Below are positions 1-9,308 of a stretch of DNA of 64,000 bases, one piece after another. Under the pieces are notes generated by a model, which ran no database searches, was not told where the DNA came from, and saw only the letters and a list, made by a program, of their open reading frames with translations. Every line of letters starts with the position of its first letter. The first letter of the stretch is position 1. Origin of the DNA: Intestinibacillus sp. Marseille-P6563 (GTDB lineage: Bacteria; Bacillota; Clostridia; Oscillospirales; Butyricicoccaceae); NCBI RefSeq assembly GCF_900604335.1, contig NZ_UWOD01000002.1, forward strand, positions 1-64,000, in the 5' to 3' direction. A program made the translations under genes and the position numbers.

Positions 1-1
1 G

Positions 2-112
2 ACAACAACGGTTATTTTGTATACTTACCGTGAGCGCTGGCTGTATGCCGCAGATCGGCTGCGCCGGCAGCAGCCGGAGGGGGCTGTCAAGCTGGCCGAA
101 TCTGCGGCATAG
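2..112 (+). CDS. C-terminal end of an unidentified protein (cut by window edge)
   Basis: The frame is open from the window edge and stops with TAG at 110-112. It gives 36 residues rich in Arg, Ala and Leu, ending in AESAA. No domain is recognisable in so short a tail. It is convergent with rluD, and a perfect hairpin follows directly after the stop, which fits the true end of a plus-strand gene. It could also be a chance open frame, because no start is visible. Confidence 0.4.
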   Translation, partial: TTTVILYTYRERWLYAADRLRRQQPEGAVKLAESAA

Positions 113-114
113 GA

Positions 115-144
115 AACTATACAAAATAAAAATTTTGTATAGTT
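115..144. repeat. Perfect 13-bp inverted repeat between convergent genes
   Basis: Arms at 115-127 and 132-144 are exact reverse complements with a 4-base loop. The stem is AT-rich, so it is a weak candidate for a bidirectional terminator. The right arm is also a near-direct repeat of 14-27 inside the upstream reading frame. A second, smaller inverted repeat (arms 157-163 and 170-176) lies just past the rluD stop. Confidence 0.6.
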
Positions 145-179
145 AGAGGCAGGAATCATAAGGCATAAACCTTATGACA

Positions 180-1097
180 TTATGACATTGATTCTAACTT
201 TGCAATCACAGACTCAAAGTAATCTGGCCGTGACGCATCAAATTCCATAATAATATTTGTTCGCGGATGCATTAGTGTTAAATGGTTTGCATGCAGACAT
301 TGACCATTTAAGTAAGTGAATCGATCTTTTTTGACGCCATATACAGGATCACCAATAATGGGATGTCCAATAAACGCTGCATGGACACGGATTTGATGCG
401 TTCTGCCGGTTTCTAACGCAAATGCTGTATGTGTATATCCCGTGTAACGTTTTAGGACGTTATAGTGTGTAATGGCTGGTTTGCCATCTGCAATGACAGC
501 CATTTTTTTGCGATCGGTTTTATGGCGCCCAATTGGTTGATTGATTGTGCCTGAGTTTTCGCGTAAAATGCCATATAAAACCGCTTCATAATCCCGTTTG
601 ACCTCATGACGAGCTATTTGATCGGCTAAATGCTGATGCGCAAAATCATTTTTTGCTACGACCAGCAATCCACTGGTGTCTTTATCAATTCGATGTACAA
701 TGCCTGGTCGAATCTCTCCATTGATACCGGAAAGTCGATCTCCGCAATGATACATCAGCGCATTGACTAAGGTCCCAGTCCAGTTTCCAACTGCTGGATG
801 TACAACCATGCCTCTTTTTTTGTTTATAACAATAATATCTGCATCTTCATATACAATATCCAGCGGTAGATTTTCTGGCACAATTTCGGTAGATTGCGGC
901 TCAACTACTTCGATGTCAATAACTTCATTGCCGCTCAGCTTGTAGTTTTTTTTCAAAACTTTTTCATTGCTCGTAACACGACCACTCTCTATCATAATCT
1001 GTGCCATATTCCGAGTCAAGTCTTCACATTGCTCGGCTAAAAATGTATCCAGTCGCTTCCCTTTGTCCTCCGGACGCGAGATGATTTGTTTATTCAT
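180..1097 (-). CDS. rluD: RluD-family 23S rRNA pseudouridine synthase
   Basis: Isomerises uridines to pseudouridine in large-subunit rRNA. The 305-residue protein has an N-terminal S4 RNA-binding domain (about residues 14-70) and a PseudoU_synth_2 catalytic domain. The catalytic motif HRIDKDTSG is at about 135-143, with Asp138 as the expected nucleophile. Other family motifs visible are GMVVHP near 96 and ETGRTHQIRVH near 226. Length is normal for RluD/RluC. It is the last gene of the minus-strand run, and its start overlaps the end of lspA by 8 bases. lspA-rluD is a familiar Firmicutes pair. The exact target uridines cannot be told from sequence. Confidence 0.93.
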   Translation of the reverse strand: MNKQIISRPEDKGKRLDTFLAEQCEDLTRNMAQIMIESGRVTSNEKVLKKNYKLSGNEVIDIEVVEPQSTEIVPENLPLDIVYEDADIIVINKKRGMVVHPAVGNWTGTLVNALMYHCGDRLSGINGEIRPGIVHRIDKDTSGLLVVAKNDFAHQHLADQIARHEVKRDYEAVLYGILRENSGTINQPIGRHKTDRKKMAVIADGKPAITHYNVLKRYTGYTHTAFALETGRTHQIRVHAAFIGHPIIGDPVYGVKKDRFTYLNGQCLHANHLTLMHPRTNIIMEFDASRPDYFESVIAKLESMS

Positions 1098-1584
1098 TTT
1101 CCTGATCCTCTATCGCTTTGCTCAATGCTTCTTTCTGTGCCACAACTTTATCATGCTGTATCAGCACGTAATACACAAACAAAATCCCGCCGCATACCAC
1201 TAGAATATCTGCAACATTAAATACTGGGAAGTCAATCAGCTTAAAATAGAACAGGTCTACAACATATCCCCGGATAATACGATCGACCAGATTACCAAGA
1301 GCACCACTTGCCACCATAAGCAGAGCGACTTGTCCTAGACGAGTTAGTACCAAATGCTTATATAAAGCATAAACAATACCGCACAAAACAACCAAGGTAA
1401 TGATGACAAAAAGGGAAATACGATTCTGCAAAATCGAAAACGCAGCGCCCCGGTTCTCAACATAGGTCAACTCAAAAATTCCCGGGATCAATACAATCGA
1501 TTGAATCGTTAAAACCTGGGTCGCCCAATACTTGACCACTTGATCTAGTATAACACCCAACACAACAAAAAGAATTCCTAGCAT
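1090..1584 (-). CDS. lspA: Signal peptidase II (prolipoprotein)
   Basis: Membrane aspartyl protease that removes signal peptides from lipid-modified prolipoproteins, several of which are encoded in this window. The frame is open back to 1770, but I choose the ATG at 1584: it gives the usual length (164 residues), follows a GGGGAG ribosome site, and starts directly in the first membrane helix. The catalytic aspartates are Asp101 in GNLVDR and Asp126 in FNVAD. The ENRGAAF motif is at 43-49. About four hydrophobic helices are visible. It sits between ileS and rluD. Confidence 0.93.
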   Translation of the reverse strand: MLGILFVVLGVILDQVVKYWATQVLTIQSIVLIPGIFELTYVENRGAAFSILQNRISLFVIITLVVLCGIVYALYKHLVLTRLGQVALLMVASGALGNLVDRIIRGYVVDLFYFKLIDFPVFNVADILVVCGGILFVYYVLIQHDKVVAQKEALSKAIEDQENE

Positions 1585-1610
1585 ATCAATCCATTTCTCC
1601 CCATGATATA

Positions 1611-1642
1611 AAAGGGACGGTCTATAAATAGACTGTCCCTTT
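1611..1642. terminator. Hairpin between ileS and lspA
   Basis: Arms 1611-1624 and 1629-1642 pair over 14 positions with one G-U-type mismatch and a 4-base loop. The T run is longer in the plus direction. On the minus strand only four T follow, so read-through from ileS into lspA is likely. Confidence 0.55.
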
Positions 1643-1651
1643 TTTGAAATC

Positions 1652-4450
1652 TTACATCGCACGTACAACCGATGCGCAACGATGACACAGGGTCGGATGA
1701 TCAGCATCCTGTCCCACAGTATCGCAGTACATCCAGCAGCGCTCACATTTATCGCCCGAAGCACGTTCAATCGTCACGGCCAAATCCTTTTCTGCATCAT
1801 TTAGCTCTGCATTACGAACAACCTTCAGCTTAGAAACAATGCACAAAGCAGCCAATTCATCTGCTGTCAAACCACAACGATCTAAGAAATCTGCCATGGA
1901 ATCGCTGGCCGATACCGTTACCCAAGCTTCCAGCGGCTTACCGATGATCTTCTCCGAACGTGCAGCTTCCAAAGCCTTATTGACCTCGTCACGCAATGCA
2001 ATCAGACGATTCCACTTTTCACGTTCTTCCTCCGAAAGATCGAATTGCTCACATGCCGACGGCATATCATTCAGAGCGATATTATTCAAATCGTCCTGTT
2101 CTCTATGCGGCATAGCCTTCCAAATTTCATCTGCAGTAAAGCAAAGAATCGGGGCAATCATACGAACCAACGCGTCCAAAATGTAATAGATTGTAGTCTG
2201 TGCCGACCGACGGCTCAAACTATCCGGACCATCGCAGTACAAACGATCCTTGATTACATCCAAATAGAAATTGGACATATCAACAACACAGAAATTATGA
2301 ATCGCATGCATGACCGTATGGAATTCATAGGCATCATAACCCTTGCGAACACGGGCTACCAAATCATTGAGCTTCATCAGCGCCCACTGATCAAGCTGCG
2401 GCATATCGTCATAAGCCACCATATGCCCCATGTCAAAGCCCTTCAGATTGCCCAAGATATAACGTGCCGTATTGCGAATCTTCAAGTAATTCTGCGACAG
2501 ATGCTTGAACATTTCCTTGGAAATACGCATATCCTGTCGATAATCGGCAGAAGCAACCCACAGACGCAGAATATCTGCGCCATATTCCTTCATAATCTCC
2601 TGCGGACTGATGCCATTGCCTGCCGACTTGGACATCTTCTGGCGCTCTTCGTCCACAATCATACCATGGGTAATGACAGTCTTATACGGTGCCTTGCCAA
2701 TCGTTGCAATCGCAGTCAGCATGGACGACTGGAACCAGCCACGATACTGGTCGTTACCTTCCAGATATACATCCACCGGAATGGACTGCTTCTCGCGCTG
2801 TTCAATGACAGCTGCCCAGCTGGAACCCGAGTCAAACCATACGTCCATGGTGTCGGTTTCCTTATCAAATTCATGGCAGCCACATTCACACTGAACATCT
2901 GCCGGCAAAATCTGTGCAGCATCCAGTTCAAACCACGCATTGGCGCCCTTTTCACGGAACAGATCAGATACGATTCGAATCGTCTGTTCATTGACTAGAG
3001 GCTTTCCGCACTTCTTGCAGATGAAGATCGGGATCGGTACACCCCAAATTCTCTGACGAGAAATGCACCAGTCCGAACGCTCCTGAATCATCGAAGTCAT
3101 GCGTTCTTCGCCCCAACCAGGCAGCCAGGTGATTTCACGGCAAGCCTTCACTGCATCATCCTTCAAAGCATCCACCGAGCAGAACCACTGCTCCGTTGCG
3201 CGGAAGATGATCGGATTCTTACAACGCCAGCAGTGCGGATAGCTATGCTCAATTTCTTCAATGGCCAGCAACGCCTGACAGTCGCGCAAATCATCCAAAA
3301 TAACCGGTGTAGTCTTTTCATAGTACATGCCTGCATATTTGCCGGCATCCTTGGTCGCATAACCCTTACCATCGACCGGTACAATAATCGGAATATTGTA
3401 TTTCTGGCAAACAACAAAGTCTTCTGCACCAAAGCCCGGTGCCGTATGAACACAGCCAGTACCAGCATCCAAGGTAACATGTTCGCCGCAGATGATCACG
3501 CTCTCACGATCCATGATCGGATGCTTGGTTTTCATCATCTCTAAGTCCGAACCAAGGACAGTGCCCAAGACTTCCCAAGAATCGATCTTCGCGGCTGCCA
3601 TGACCGATTTTACCAGTTCCTTCGCCAGAACATAGACTTCACCACTCGGAACCTTTACCAGATCATATTCAAAGAACGGATTGACCGAAATTGCCAAGTT
3701 ACCCGGCAGGGTCCAAGTCGTGGTTGTCCAGATGACAAAGTATACATTTTCTGCGCTGCCAATCAGCTTGGAGAAAACACCTTTATCTTCTGTTACAGCA
3801 AACTTTACGTAAATCGAGGAGCACTTTTCGTCCTGATATTCAATCTCGGCTTCGGCCAAAGCGGTTTCATCGTGCGGGCACCAATACACAGGCTTGAGAC
3901 CCTTATAGATATAGCCCTTTTTGGCCATTTCGCCAAAGATCTCAATCTGCTTTGCCTCAAAGTCGTGAGTCAAAGTCAGATAGGGACGCTCCCAATCGCC
4001 CAGAACCCCCAACCGCTTGAACTGTTCGCGCTGAGTATTGACATGCTCCTGCGCAAACTCTTCGCACTTATGGCGGAACTCAGAGATCGAAACCTTATCG
4101 CGGTCCATCCCATATGCCTTAATCGCCTGGCGCTCAATCGGCAGACCATGCGTATCCCAACCAGGAACATAAGGCGCACAAAAGCCCGCCATATTTTTAT
4201 AGCGCACAATAAAATCCTTCAGAACTTTATTGAGGGCATGCCCCATATGGAGATTGCCATTCGCATACGGCGGTCCATCGTGAAGAACAAAGAGAGGTTT
4301 CCCCTCATTTTTCTTCATCATATCATGGTATAATTTGTTACTGTCCTGATCCCAATCTGCCAGGAAGCCCGGCTCGCGCTTCGGTAGCCCGGCTCGCATT
4401 GGAAAATCGGTTTTCGGTAGATTGATGGTTGAATTATAATCCTGCGGCAT
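1652..4450 (-). CDS. ileS: Isoleucyl-tRNA synthetase
   Basis: Charges tRNA-Ile. The class I synthetase of 932 residues carries the HIGH-type motif HMGH at 68-71, the KMSKS motif at 605-609, and a large CP1 editing domain between them. A C-terminal zinc-binding segment with CERC and CHRC pairs ends the protein, as in bacterial-type IleRS. Length is normal. It lies 31 bases downstream of divIVA, as in the conserved divIVA-ileS arrangement of Firmicutes. That gap is too short for a T-box, so this gene is not controlled by its own T-box here. Confidence 0.97.
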   Translation of the reverse strand: MPQDYNSTINLPKTDFPMRAGLPKREPGFLADWDQDSNKLYHDMMKKNEGKPLFVLHDGPPYANGNLHMGHALNKVLKDFIVRYKNMAGFCAPYVPGWDTHGLPIERQAIKAYGMDRDKVSISEFRHKCEEFAQEHVNTQREQFKRLGVLGDWERPYLTLTHDFEAKQIEIFGEMAKKGYIYKGLKPVYWCPHDETALAEAEIEYQDEKCSSIYVKFAVTEDKGVFSKLIGSAENVYFVIWTTTTWTLPGNLAISVNPFFEYDLVKVPSGEVYVLAKELVKSVMAAAKIDSWEVLGTVLGSDLEMMKTKHPIMDRESVIICGEHVTLDAGTGCVHTAPGFGAEDFVVCQKYNIPIIVPVDGKGYATKDAGKYAGMYYEKTTPVILDDLRDCQALLAIEEIEHSYPHCWRCKNPIIFRATEQWFCSVDALKDDAVKACREITWLPGWGEERMTSMIQERSDWCISRQRIWGVPIPIFICKKCGKPLVNEQTIRIVSDLFREKGANAWFELDAAQILPADVQCECGCHEFDKETDTMDVWFDSGSSWAAVIEQREKQSIPVDVYLEGNDQYRGWFQSSMLTAIATIGKAPYKTVITHGMIVDEERQKMSKSAGNGISPQEIMKEYGADILRLWVASADYRQDMRISKEMFKHLSQNYLKIRNTARYILGNLKGFDMGHMVAYDDMPQLDQWALMKLNDLVARVRKGYDAYEFHTVMHAIHNFCVVDMSNFYLDVIKDRLYCDGPDSLSRRSAQTTIYYILDALVRMIAPILCFTADEIWKAMPHREQDDLNNIALNDMPSACEQFDLSEEEREKWNRLIALRDEVNKALEAARSEKIIGKPLEAWVTVSASDSMADFLDRCGLTADELAALCIVSKLKVVRNAELNDAEKDLAVTIERASGDKCERCWMYCDTVGQDADHPTLCHRCASVVRAM

Positions 4451-4481
4451 TGTACCGTATCCGTCCTTTCGTGATTAACAA

Positions 4482-5195
4482 TTATCTATTTCTTTTGGTA
4501 TCTTCTAAGTGAAGATCATCCATTTCAAACGGAACCTTTTCCCCACTCTTGGTATCATCGCTGCTCGAAAGAGCAACCTCGGTAATCTTAAACCGCGATT
4601 CCTTTTTCGTATCTTCCGGTGCAGCAACATCTACTTGCGGCTCGCGCGCAAACTGCTGGGTATCATCTAGAGACGGCTGCTGCTTGATCGGACCTGTGGT
4701 CATCGAAATGGGCTCAGTTGGAAAAGCCGATTCATTTTCAAAAACATCCGACGCCGAAAGTGCCACCAGCGACTTCAGCTGTTCTTCATAGACTGCGGAC
4801 AGCTGTGCGACAAATTCTGCATTCTTCGTTTTCGCTTCTTCCAGTTTTTTGCCCTCTGCAGCGATCTGCATCCGATAGTTTTCGATTCGAGATTCTGCCT
4901 CAGTACGAGCCTTCAAAAGCAGTTGTTCTGCCTCTGTCTTAGACTTATCCAAGGTTTCCTGAGCGATGCTCTGCGCAGACACCAACGCCCGGCGCATACC
5001 ATCCTCTACGCTGCGGTATTCTTCGATCTTATCGACCAATACCTTCATCTTCGATTTCAGCGCAGCATTCTCCTTCTGCAAGGCAGCAAAATCCTCTGTG
5101 ATATGCTCAAGGAATTCGTCAACGGCCTTCATGTCATAGCCGCCAAAAACCGCTTTTTCAAAATTGACCGCTTGTATTTCCTGAACCGTTAGCAT
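4482..5195 (-). CDS. divIVA: DivIVA-family cell division / pole protein
   Basis: Membrane-curvature-sensing coiled-coil scaffold for septum and pole. The N-terminal lipid-binding domain is visible (FEKAVFGGYDMKAVDEFL), followed by coiled coil to about residue 150 and a low-complexity tail with acidic and Ser/Thr stretches. The frame has a TTG two codons upstream (5201), but the GGAGGG site sits only 3 bases from it and 9 bases from the ATG at 5195, so I take the ATG. The length is 237 residues. It lies between yggT and ileS in the ylm/divIVA cluster. Confidence 0.92.
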   Translation of the reverse strand: MLTVQEIQAVNFEKAVFGGYDMKAVDEFLEHITEDFAALQKENAALKSKMKVLVDKIEEYRSVEDGMRRALVSAQSIAQETLDKSKTEAEQLLLKARTEAESRIENYRMQIAAEGKKLEEAKTKNAEFVAQLSAVYEEQLKSLVALSASDVFENESAFPTEPISMTTGPIKQQPSLDDTQQFAREPQVDVAAPEDTKKESRFKITEVALSSSDDTKSGEKVPFEMDDLHLEDTKRNR

Positions 5196-5250
5196 ATCCA
5201 ATATCCCTCCAATTTGATTTGGTAAATTTGATTCGCTCGGATACGGTAAA

Positions 5251-5274
5251 TGGCCGGGGGATCAGCCCCGGCCA
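5251..5274. terminator. GC-rich hairpin between yggT and divIVA
   Basis: Arms 5251-5259 and 5266-5274 form a perfect 9-bp GC-rich stem with a 6-base loop. No clear T tract follows on either strand, so it may be an RNA stability or pausing element rather than a true terminator. Confidence 0.45.
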
Positions 5275-5286
5275 GTCAGCAATTCA

Positions 5287-5559
5287 TCAGTATAAACTGT
5301 AATATAACAGCATCCGAAGAAATTCAAGAGCTAGAAACGCGCACAAAAACGATAAATCGATTGGCATCATACGAATCCCACGGAAATGATCCAGCAGACT
5401 TCGGAATGGTAAGATAATCGGTTCGGTTACCATATACAAAAATTCAGCGATAGACGAATTTTGCATTTGCGGAAACCATGAAAAAATAGCACGCGCAAAC
5501 ATTAAAAATTCCAAAATCCGAATAATCGTAGATACCAGTTGAATCAATAAATATGTCAC
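5287..5559 (-). CDS. YggT family membrane protein (YlmG)
   Basis: Small integral membrane protein of 90 residues with two hydrophobic segments (about 5-28 and 65-88). Between them is the family signature around SWFPQM and the TEPIILPFRSLL stretch. YggT/YlmG proteins are linked to division and to membrane or cofactor assembly, but the molecular role is unsettled. It sits between sepF and divIVA, the usual place. ylmH, commonly next to it in Firmicutes, is not present here. Confidence 0.88.
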   Translation of the reverse strand: MTYLLIQLVSTIIRILEFLMFARAIFSWFPQMQNSSIAEFLYMVTEPIILPFRSLLDHFRGIRMMPIDLSFLCAFLALEFLRMLLYYSLY

Positions 5560-5574
5560 AGCAGTTCTTAATTA

Positions 5575-6042
5575 TTATAAGTATAGACCGTTATTTTCTA
5601 ATTCATCCAACAAGTCGCCCAAAATATCCACATTATACGGTGTGATAATATAGGTGCTGTTGGCTACCCGCTTGATTTTTCCTTCGTTAGCGTAAGCCAC
5701 TCCACTTAAAAAATCCACCAAGCGTCGAGCCACATCTTTGTTGGTCTGTTCCAGATTCAGTACAACTGTGCGCTTATCTTTTAAATGATCTGCAATCTCC
5801 GCGGCGTTTTCAAAACGATCCGGCTTCACCAAAACAACAGCCAACTGCGTGGTTGCATGAATATTGACTACTTTATTGCTGGAACGCTGTGTATCTGCGG
5901 TATAGGAAAGGGAGTCCTCTGGCGCTGCAGCGGATGGCGACGGAGCTGCGGCCGCCGGCTGGGATCTTGGAACGAATTCCTCGTAATCTTCTTCCATATC
6001 CTCGCCCTTGACCCAGTCCAAAAATCCCTTTAATGATGCCAT
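5575..6042 (-). CDS. sepF: Cell division protein SepF
   Basis: Binds FtsZ filaments at the septum. The 155-residue protein has an N-terminal amphipathic membrane-binding segment (FLDWVKG), a low-complexity Pro/Ala linker (about 28-50) and the conserved C-terminal SepF domain (about 65-155). Key stretches are VVLNLEQ and the YIITPYNVDI segment. A clear AAGGAGG site precedes the ATG. It lies in the yggS-sepF-yggT-divIVA order. Confidence 0.95.
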   Translation of the reverse strand: MASLKGFLDWVKGEDMEEDYEEFVPRSQPAAAAPSPSAAAPEDSLSYTADTQRSSNKVVNIHATTQLAVVLVKPDRFENAAEIADHLKDKRTVVLNLEQTNKDVARRLVDFLSGVAYANEGKIKRVANSTYIITPYNVDILGDLLDELENNGLYL

Positions 6043-6077
6043 TGCTGTATTTCCTCCTTACGGATATTCTTAATTCC

Positions 6078-6797
6078 TTATTTCGTCATATATGGACGCA
6101 AGCCAAAAATCGCAGTACCGACACGAACCATGTTCGCGCCGCATGAAATAGCGTCCTCGAAATCACCGGACATTCCCATCGATAAATAGTCCATAGATAC
6201 ATTATCGTATTTTTTTTGCGATATGTCAATAAATAGTTGGCGCATTCTATCAAAATAATGCAAATTTCCACCGCTGACATGCGCAATTGGAGGAATTGCC
6301 ATCAAGCCTCGGATATGTATACCCGGAAGTTTACACAGATTTGCAACCGTCTGTTCCAGATTTTGTGGCTCTATTCCACTTTTTGACGCTTCATTTCCAA
6401 TGTTTATCTCCAAAAGAACATCTTGACAGATTTCATGTTTTTGTGCTTCTTTGGAGATCAACTGTCCTAGGCGCTCCGAGCTCACCGACTGAATCAAAGA
6501 GACTTTTCCCATCAAATATTTAATTTTATTGCTTTGCAGTGTCCCAATAAAATGCAGGGATGCCCCGTCGTACGCATGCAGATCATACTTTTCCAAGAGC
6601 TCCTGAACCCGGTTCTCGCCGGCAATTTGTATCCCGTTTTCAATCGCAACCCGCACACGTTCTGCATCGTTCATTTTGGTAGCTGCTACCAGATGGATAT
6701 CACTGGCGCTACGGCCAGCTTTTTTAGCCGCAGCGTCAATGCGCTCCTGCACTTGCTGTATATTCTGCTTGAGGGTCTGTACATCCAATTCTGTCAT
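6078..6797 (-). CDS. yggS: YggS/YlmE family PLP-binding homeostasis protein
   Basis: Pyridoxal-phosphate carrier of the alanine-racemase fold (PROSC/YggS), involved in PLP homeostasis rather than a known catalytic step. The PLP lysine is expected at Lys41 in VAATKM. The C-terminal phosphate-binding signature LSMGMSGDFEDAI and VRVGTAIFG are both present. At 239 residues it has family-typical length. Its ATG overlaps the stop of the upstream HlyD-like gene by 4 bases (ATGA), so translation is coupled. Confidence 0.93.
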   Translation of the reverse strand: MTELDVQTLKQNIQQVQERIDAAAKKAGRSASDIHLVAATKMNDAERVRVAIENGIQIAGENRVQELLEKYDLHAYDGASLHFIGTLQSNKIKYLMGKVSLIQSVSSERLGQLISKEAQKHEICQDVLLEINIGNEASKSGIEPQNLEQTVANLCKLPGIHIRGLMAIPPIAHVSGGNLHYFDRMRQLFIDISQKKYDNVSMDYLSMGMSGDFEDAISCGANMVRVGTAIFGLRPYMTK

Positions 6798-8053
6798 TTT
6801 ATCACCTTCGAATCTTCCAATCCACGCGCCTTGACAATAATATTATCGCCAGCCACCAATCCGGTGTCTTCACTGCTTGTTCCCTGCTTGACAACATAAT
6901 ATGTATCCGCTTCATACAAGATATCAATCGGTTTGAAACGGCTCATATTGCCTGCAAGGATATATACACCCTGCTGCTGATTCCCATCTGCATCGGTATT
7001 GATTTTTACCGCACTTTTGGGAACCTGAATGCCGGTATAGGTGTTGAAAATCAGCTCTGCTTCTTGTCTGCGCATGGTAACCAGTTCCGGCGTAATTTCC
7101 ATACCGCTTACAATTAAAACAGCTTCGTCTGTACCTTTTTCTTTGTGGATATCGTAAACTGTGACCGGTATATCGTCTTCAACCTGAGAAAACCGCAGAT
7201 TCAGCGAATCTCCAACTTCCACATTCTCCAACTCATCCACTGGAACCACCATCGCAAAATACCAGCGGAAGTCCTGGATGATCTTTCCAAGCTGCTTTTC
7301 GCTATTTTCTGTGGTTTCGGCATACGATTTCTCCAGTTCTTTTATATCCTCTACCGTCAGTGCATCCAAACGTTCTTGGGTAAGTTCGCCTTCTAAACCG
7401 TCGACGATATCAGAGAAATAACCGGATGCCGGCGATGCAATGGTTGTGCTTCGTCCCGAAAGCTGCTGCTCCAACGAATTTCTTTGTGTGGTCAATGTGG
7501 AAAGTTGGGCAGATAACGCCGCTCCATCCAATTCGCTAGCACTGCGGCGCAAGCATAGATTACGCAAATCTACGGTCTCCGTTTGGATTCCCGTGACAAC
7601 ACCATCTTGCGCCTTGGAGGACAACGCAGACATCTGAGATGCGATCTGCTTATCCAATTTGGAGGTGTCGCCCCCACTGGTTGTCGACTGCATCGCCGAT
7701 GTGAGCAATTCGATTTGATCGTCTAACATGCTCATTTCCTTGCTAGCTTCCAAGGCAGCCGTATCGGTATAAACCACAGCAAGTGCTGCATTTTTTTGAA
7801 CTTTTTCGCCGCTATGGACGATATGTTTGACCGTTTCGCTGGATACTCCCTGCGCCACGACTTCGTTTCGGAAAAACCAGCCGGTTCCCGTAAAAGAATC
7901 ATCTGCTGTCACACGAATTGCTGGTGTCGTATCGACACCACTCAAAATTCTTCCCAGCATCTGAAGCACAAGAAAAATAACAAAAAGTATTGCAACGATG
8001 ATTGCCAACAGCGAACCGGAATGAAAAATCTTTTTTGATGTTTGCTCGTTCAT
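6794..8053 (-). CDS. HlyD-like membrane-anchored adaptor protein
   Basis: Protein of 419 residues with one N-terminal membrane anchor (about 12-35) and an extracytoplasmic body. The body resembles the HlyD/MFP adaptor layout: a lipoyl-like beta segment near 75-100, a coiled-coil stretch with many Leu and Gln (about 105-215), then beta-rich C-terminal domains. No exporter ATPase or permease is adjacent. Its neighbours are hfq upstream and yggS downstream, so a role in division or envelope assembly is possible but only inferred. The family assignment rests on domain layout. Confidence 0.65.
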   Translation of the reverse strand: MNEQTSKKIFHSGSLLAIIVAILFVIFLVLQMLGRILSGVDTTPAIRVTADDSFTGTGWFFRNEVVAQGVSSETVKHIVHSGEKVQKNAALAVVYTDTAALEASKEMSMLDDQIELLTSAMQSTTSGGDTSKLDKQIASQMSALSSKAQDGVVTGIQTETVDLRNLCLRRSASELDGAALSAQLSTLTTQRNSLEQQLSGRSTTIASPASGYFSDIVDGLEGELTQERLDALTVEDIKELEKSYAETTENSEKQLGKIIQDFRWYFAMVVPVDELENVEVGDSLNLRFSQVEDDIPVTVYDIHKEKGTDEAVLIVSGMEITPELVTMRRQEAELIFNTYTGIQVPKSAVKINTDADGNQQQGVYILAGNMSRFKPIDILYEADTYYVVKQGTSSEDTGLVAGDNIIVKARGLEDSKVIK

Positions 8054-8080
8054 AATCCTTCATCCAATAACCATGTTTGT

Positions 8081-8317
8081 TTATTTTTCTTCTTTGCGTG
8101 AATAAAATTCAACCTTATGTTGTGGTACAACCGTAGAAATGGCATGTTTGTAGATCATCTGTTGCCGGCCGTCGACATCAAAAATCACAACAAAGCTATC
8201 AAAGCCGCGAACGATTCCGCGCATTTGAAAGCCATTCATCAAAAATACCGTCACCGGCTGCGCCTGCTGGCGCACAACATTTAAAAAAGCATCTTGTAAA
8301 TTAATTTCGGTTTTCAT
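8081..8317 (-). CDS. hfq: RNA chaperone Hfq
   Basis: Sm-like hexameric RNA chaperone for small RNAs. The 78-residue protein has the Sm1 motif (about 20-45, including [14 protein letters not shown]) and the Sm2 signature YKHAIST at 56-62. The C-terminal tail is short, as usual in Firmicutes. It sits directly downstream of miaA, the classical miaA-hfq order. Confidence 0.96.
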   Translation of the reverse strand: MKTEINLQDAFLNVVRQQAQPVTVFLMNGFQMRGIVRGFDSFVVIFDVDGRQQMIYKHAISTVVPQHKVEFYSRKEEK

Positions 8318-8351
8318 GACGTCCCTCCGCGAATAGAAAATTATGGTAACA

Positions 8352-9308
8352 TCATAACCCCTTACTTGCTAAAATTTCTGTCGAATGACGGACAACTTCG
8401 TCAAGCCCCATTCCCGTTTCATAATAAATCCAATGAATTTCGCCATCTCTTTTCAACCAAGTCAGCTGCCGTTTGGCATAATTTCTGGAATGTTGTTTTA
8501 ATAATTGCGTACACTCTTCCAAGGAAGCGGTACCCTCCAGAAAAGGAATATACTCCTTATACCCGATTGCCTGTGCAGCGGTCCCCGTAAAATGCCCGGA
8601 AGAAACCAAAGCGCGCACTTCATCCAGAAGCCCCTGCTCCAGCATCTGATCGACCCGCTGGTTGATTCGCTCATACAGCGTTTCACGCGATTGCGGACAA
8701 AGCCCAATTTTGACAGCACGATATTTGGGAGCAGGTCGCTGATTTTTCTGATTGAGCTGGTCGAGCGTCATGCCTGTTTGTTCAAACACTTCAATCGCCC
8801 GAATCACCCGCTTTCGATTGTTGGGATGCAACTGCTGGGCACGAACCGGATCAATAGCCTGCAAACGCGCATGCAAAGCCTCATTGCCATACTGTTCAGC
8901 AAACTGCTCCAATTCTTTGCGCAAAGTGGTATCGGCTTCCTCGCCCGAAAAATCATTGCCTGCAATCAGCGCATCCAAATAGAGTCCGGTTCCCCCGACC
9001 ACAATCGGAATTTTCCCCTGCTGCAAGATCTGCTGTGCGCACTGGTCCGCACATTCCACATAACGAGCAACTGAAAAATCCTCTCCCGGCTCACAGATGT
9101 CAAACATATGATGTACAATTCCTTGCCGTTCCTGCATATCTGGTTTTGCCGTGCCAATATCCATGCCGCGATAGATTTGCATGGAATCGACAGAAATAAT
9201 TTCTGTATTGCGCTGCTTTGCCAATGCGACCGAAAGGGCTGTTTTACCGCTTGCTGTTGGTCCCACAATGCAAATGAGTTGATTTTCCAGAGCGATTCCC
9301 CCTTTCAT
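8352..9308 (-). CDS. miaA: tRNA dimethylallyltransferase
   Basis: Transfers a dimethylallyl group to A37 of tRNAs reading codons starting with U. The product is then methylthiolated by MiaB, also encoded in this run. The P-loop GPTASGKT is at 16-23, and the substrate motif [16 protein letters not shown] begins at Asp41. The 318-residue length is normal. Its ATG overlaps the mutL stop (ATGA). The order mutS-mutL-miaA-hfq is conserved in many bacteria. Confidence 0.96.
   Translation of the reverse strand: MKGGIALENQLICIVGPTASGKTALSVALAKQRNTEIISVDSMQIYRGMDIGTAKPDMQERQGIVHHMFDICEPGEDFSVARYVECADQCAQQILQQGKIPIVVGGTGLYLDALIAGNDFSGEEADTTLRKELEQFAEQYGNEALHARLQAIDPVRAQQLHPNNRKRVIRAIEVFEQTGMTLDQLNQKNQRPAPKYRAVKIGLCPQSRETLYERINQRVDQMLEQGLLDEVRALVSSGHFTGTAAQAIGYKEYIPFLEGTASLEECTQLLKQHSRNYAKRQLTWLKRDGEIHWIYYETGMGLDEVVRHSTEILASKGL

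Noticed and set aside
2045-2998. 317-codon open frame antisense to ileS
   Set aside because: His- and Ile-rich shadow of a highly conserved synthetase; no signals.
4451-4481. Possible T-box before ileS
   Set aside because: Only 31 bases separate divIVA and ileS, and there is no GGTGG or stem.
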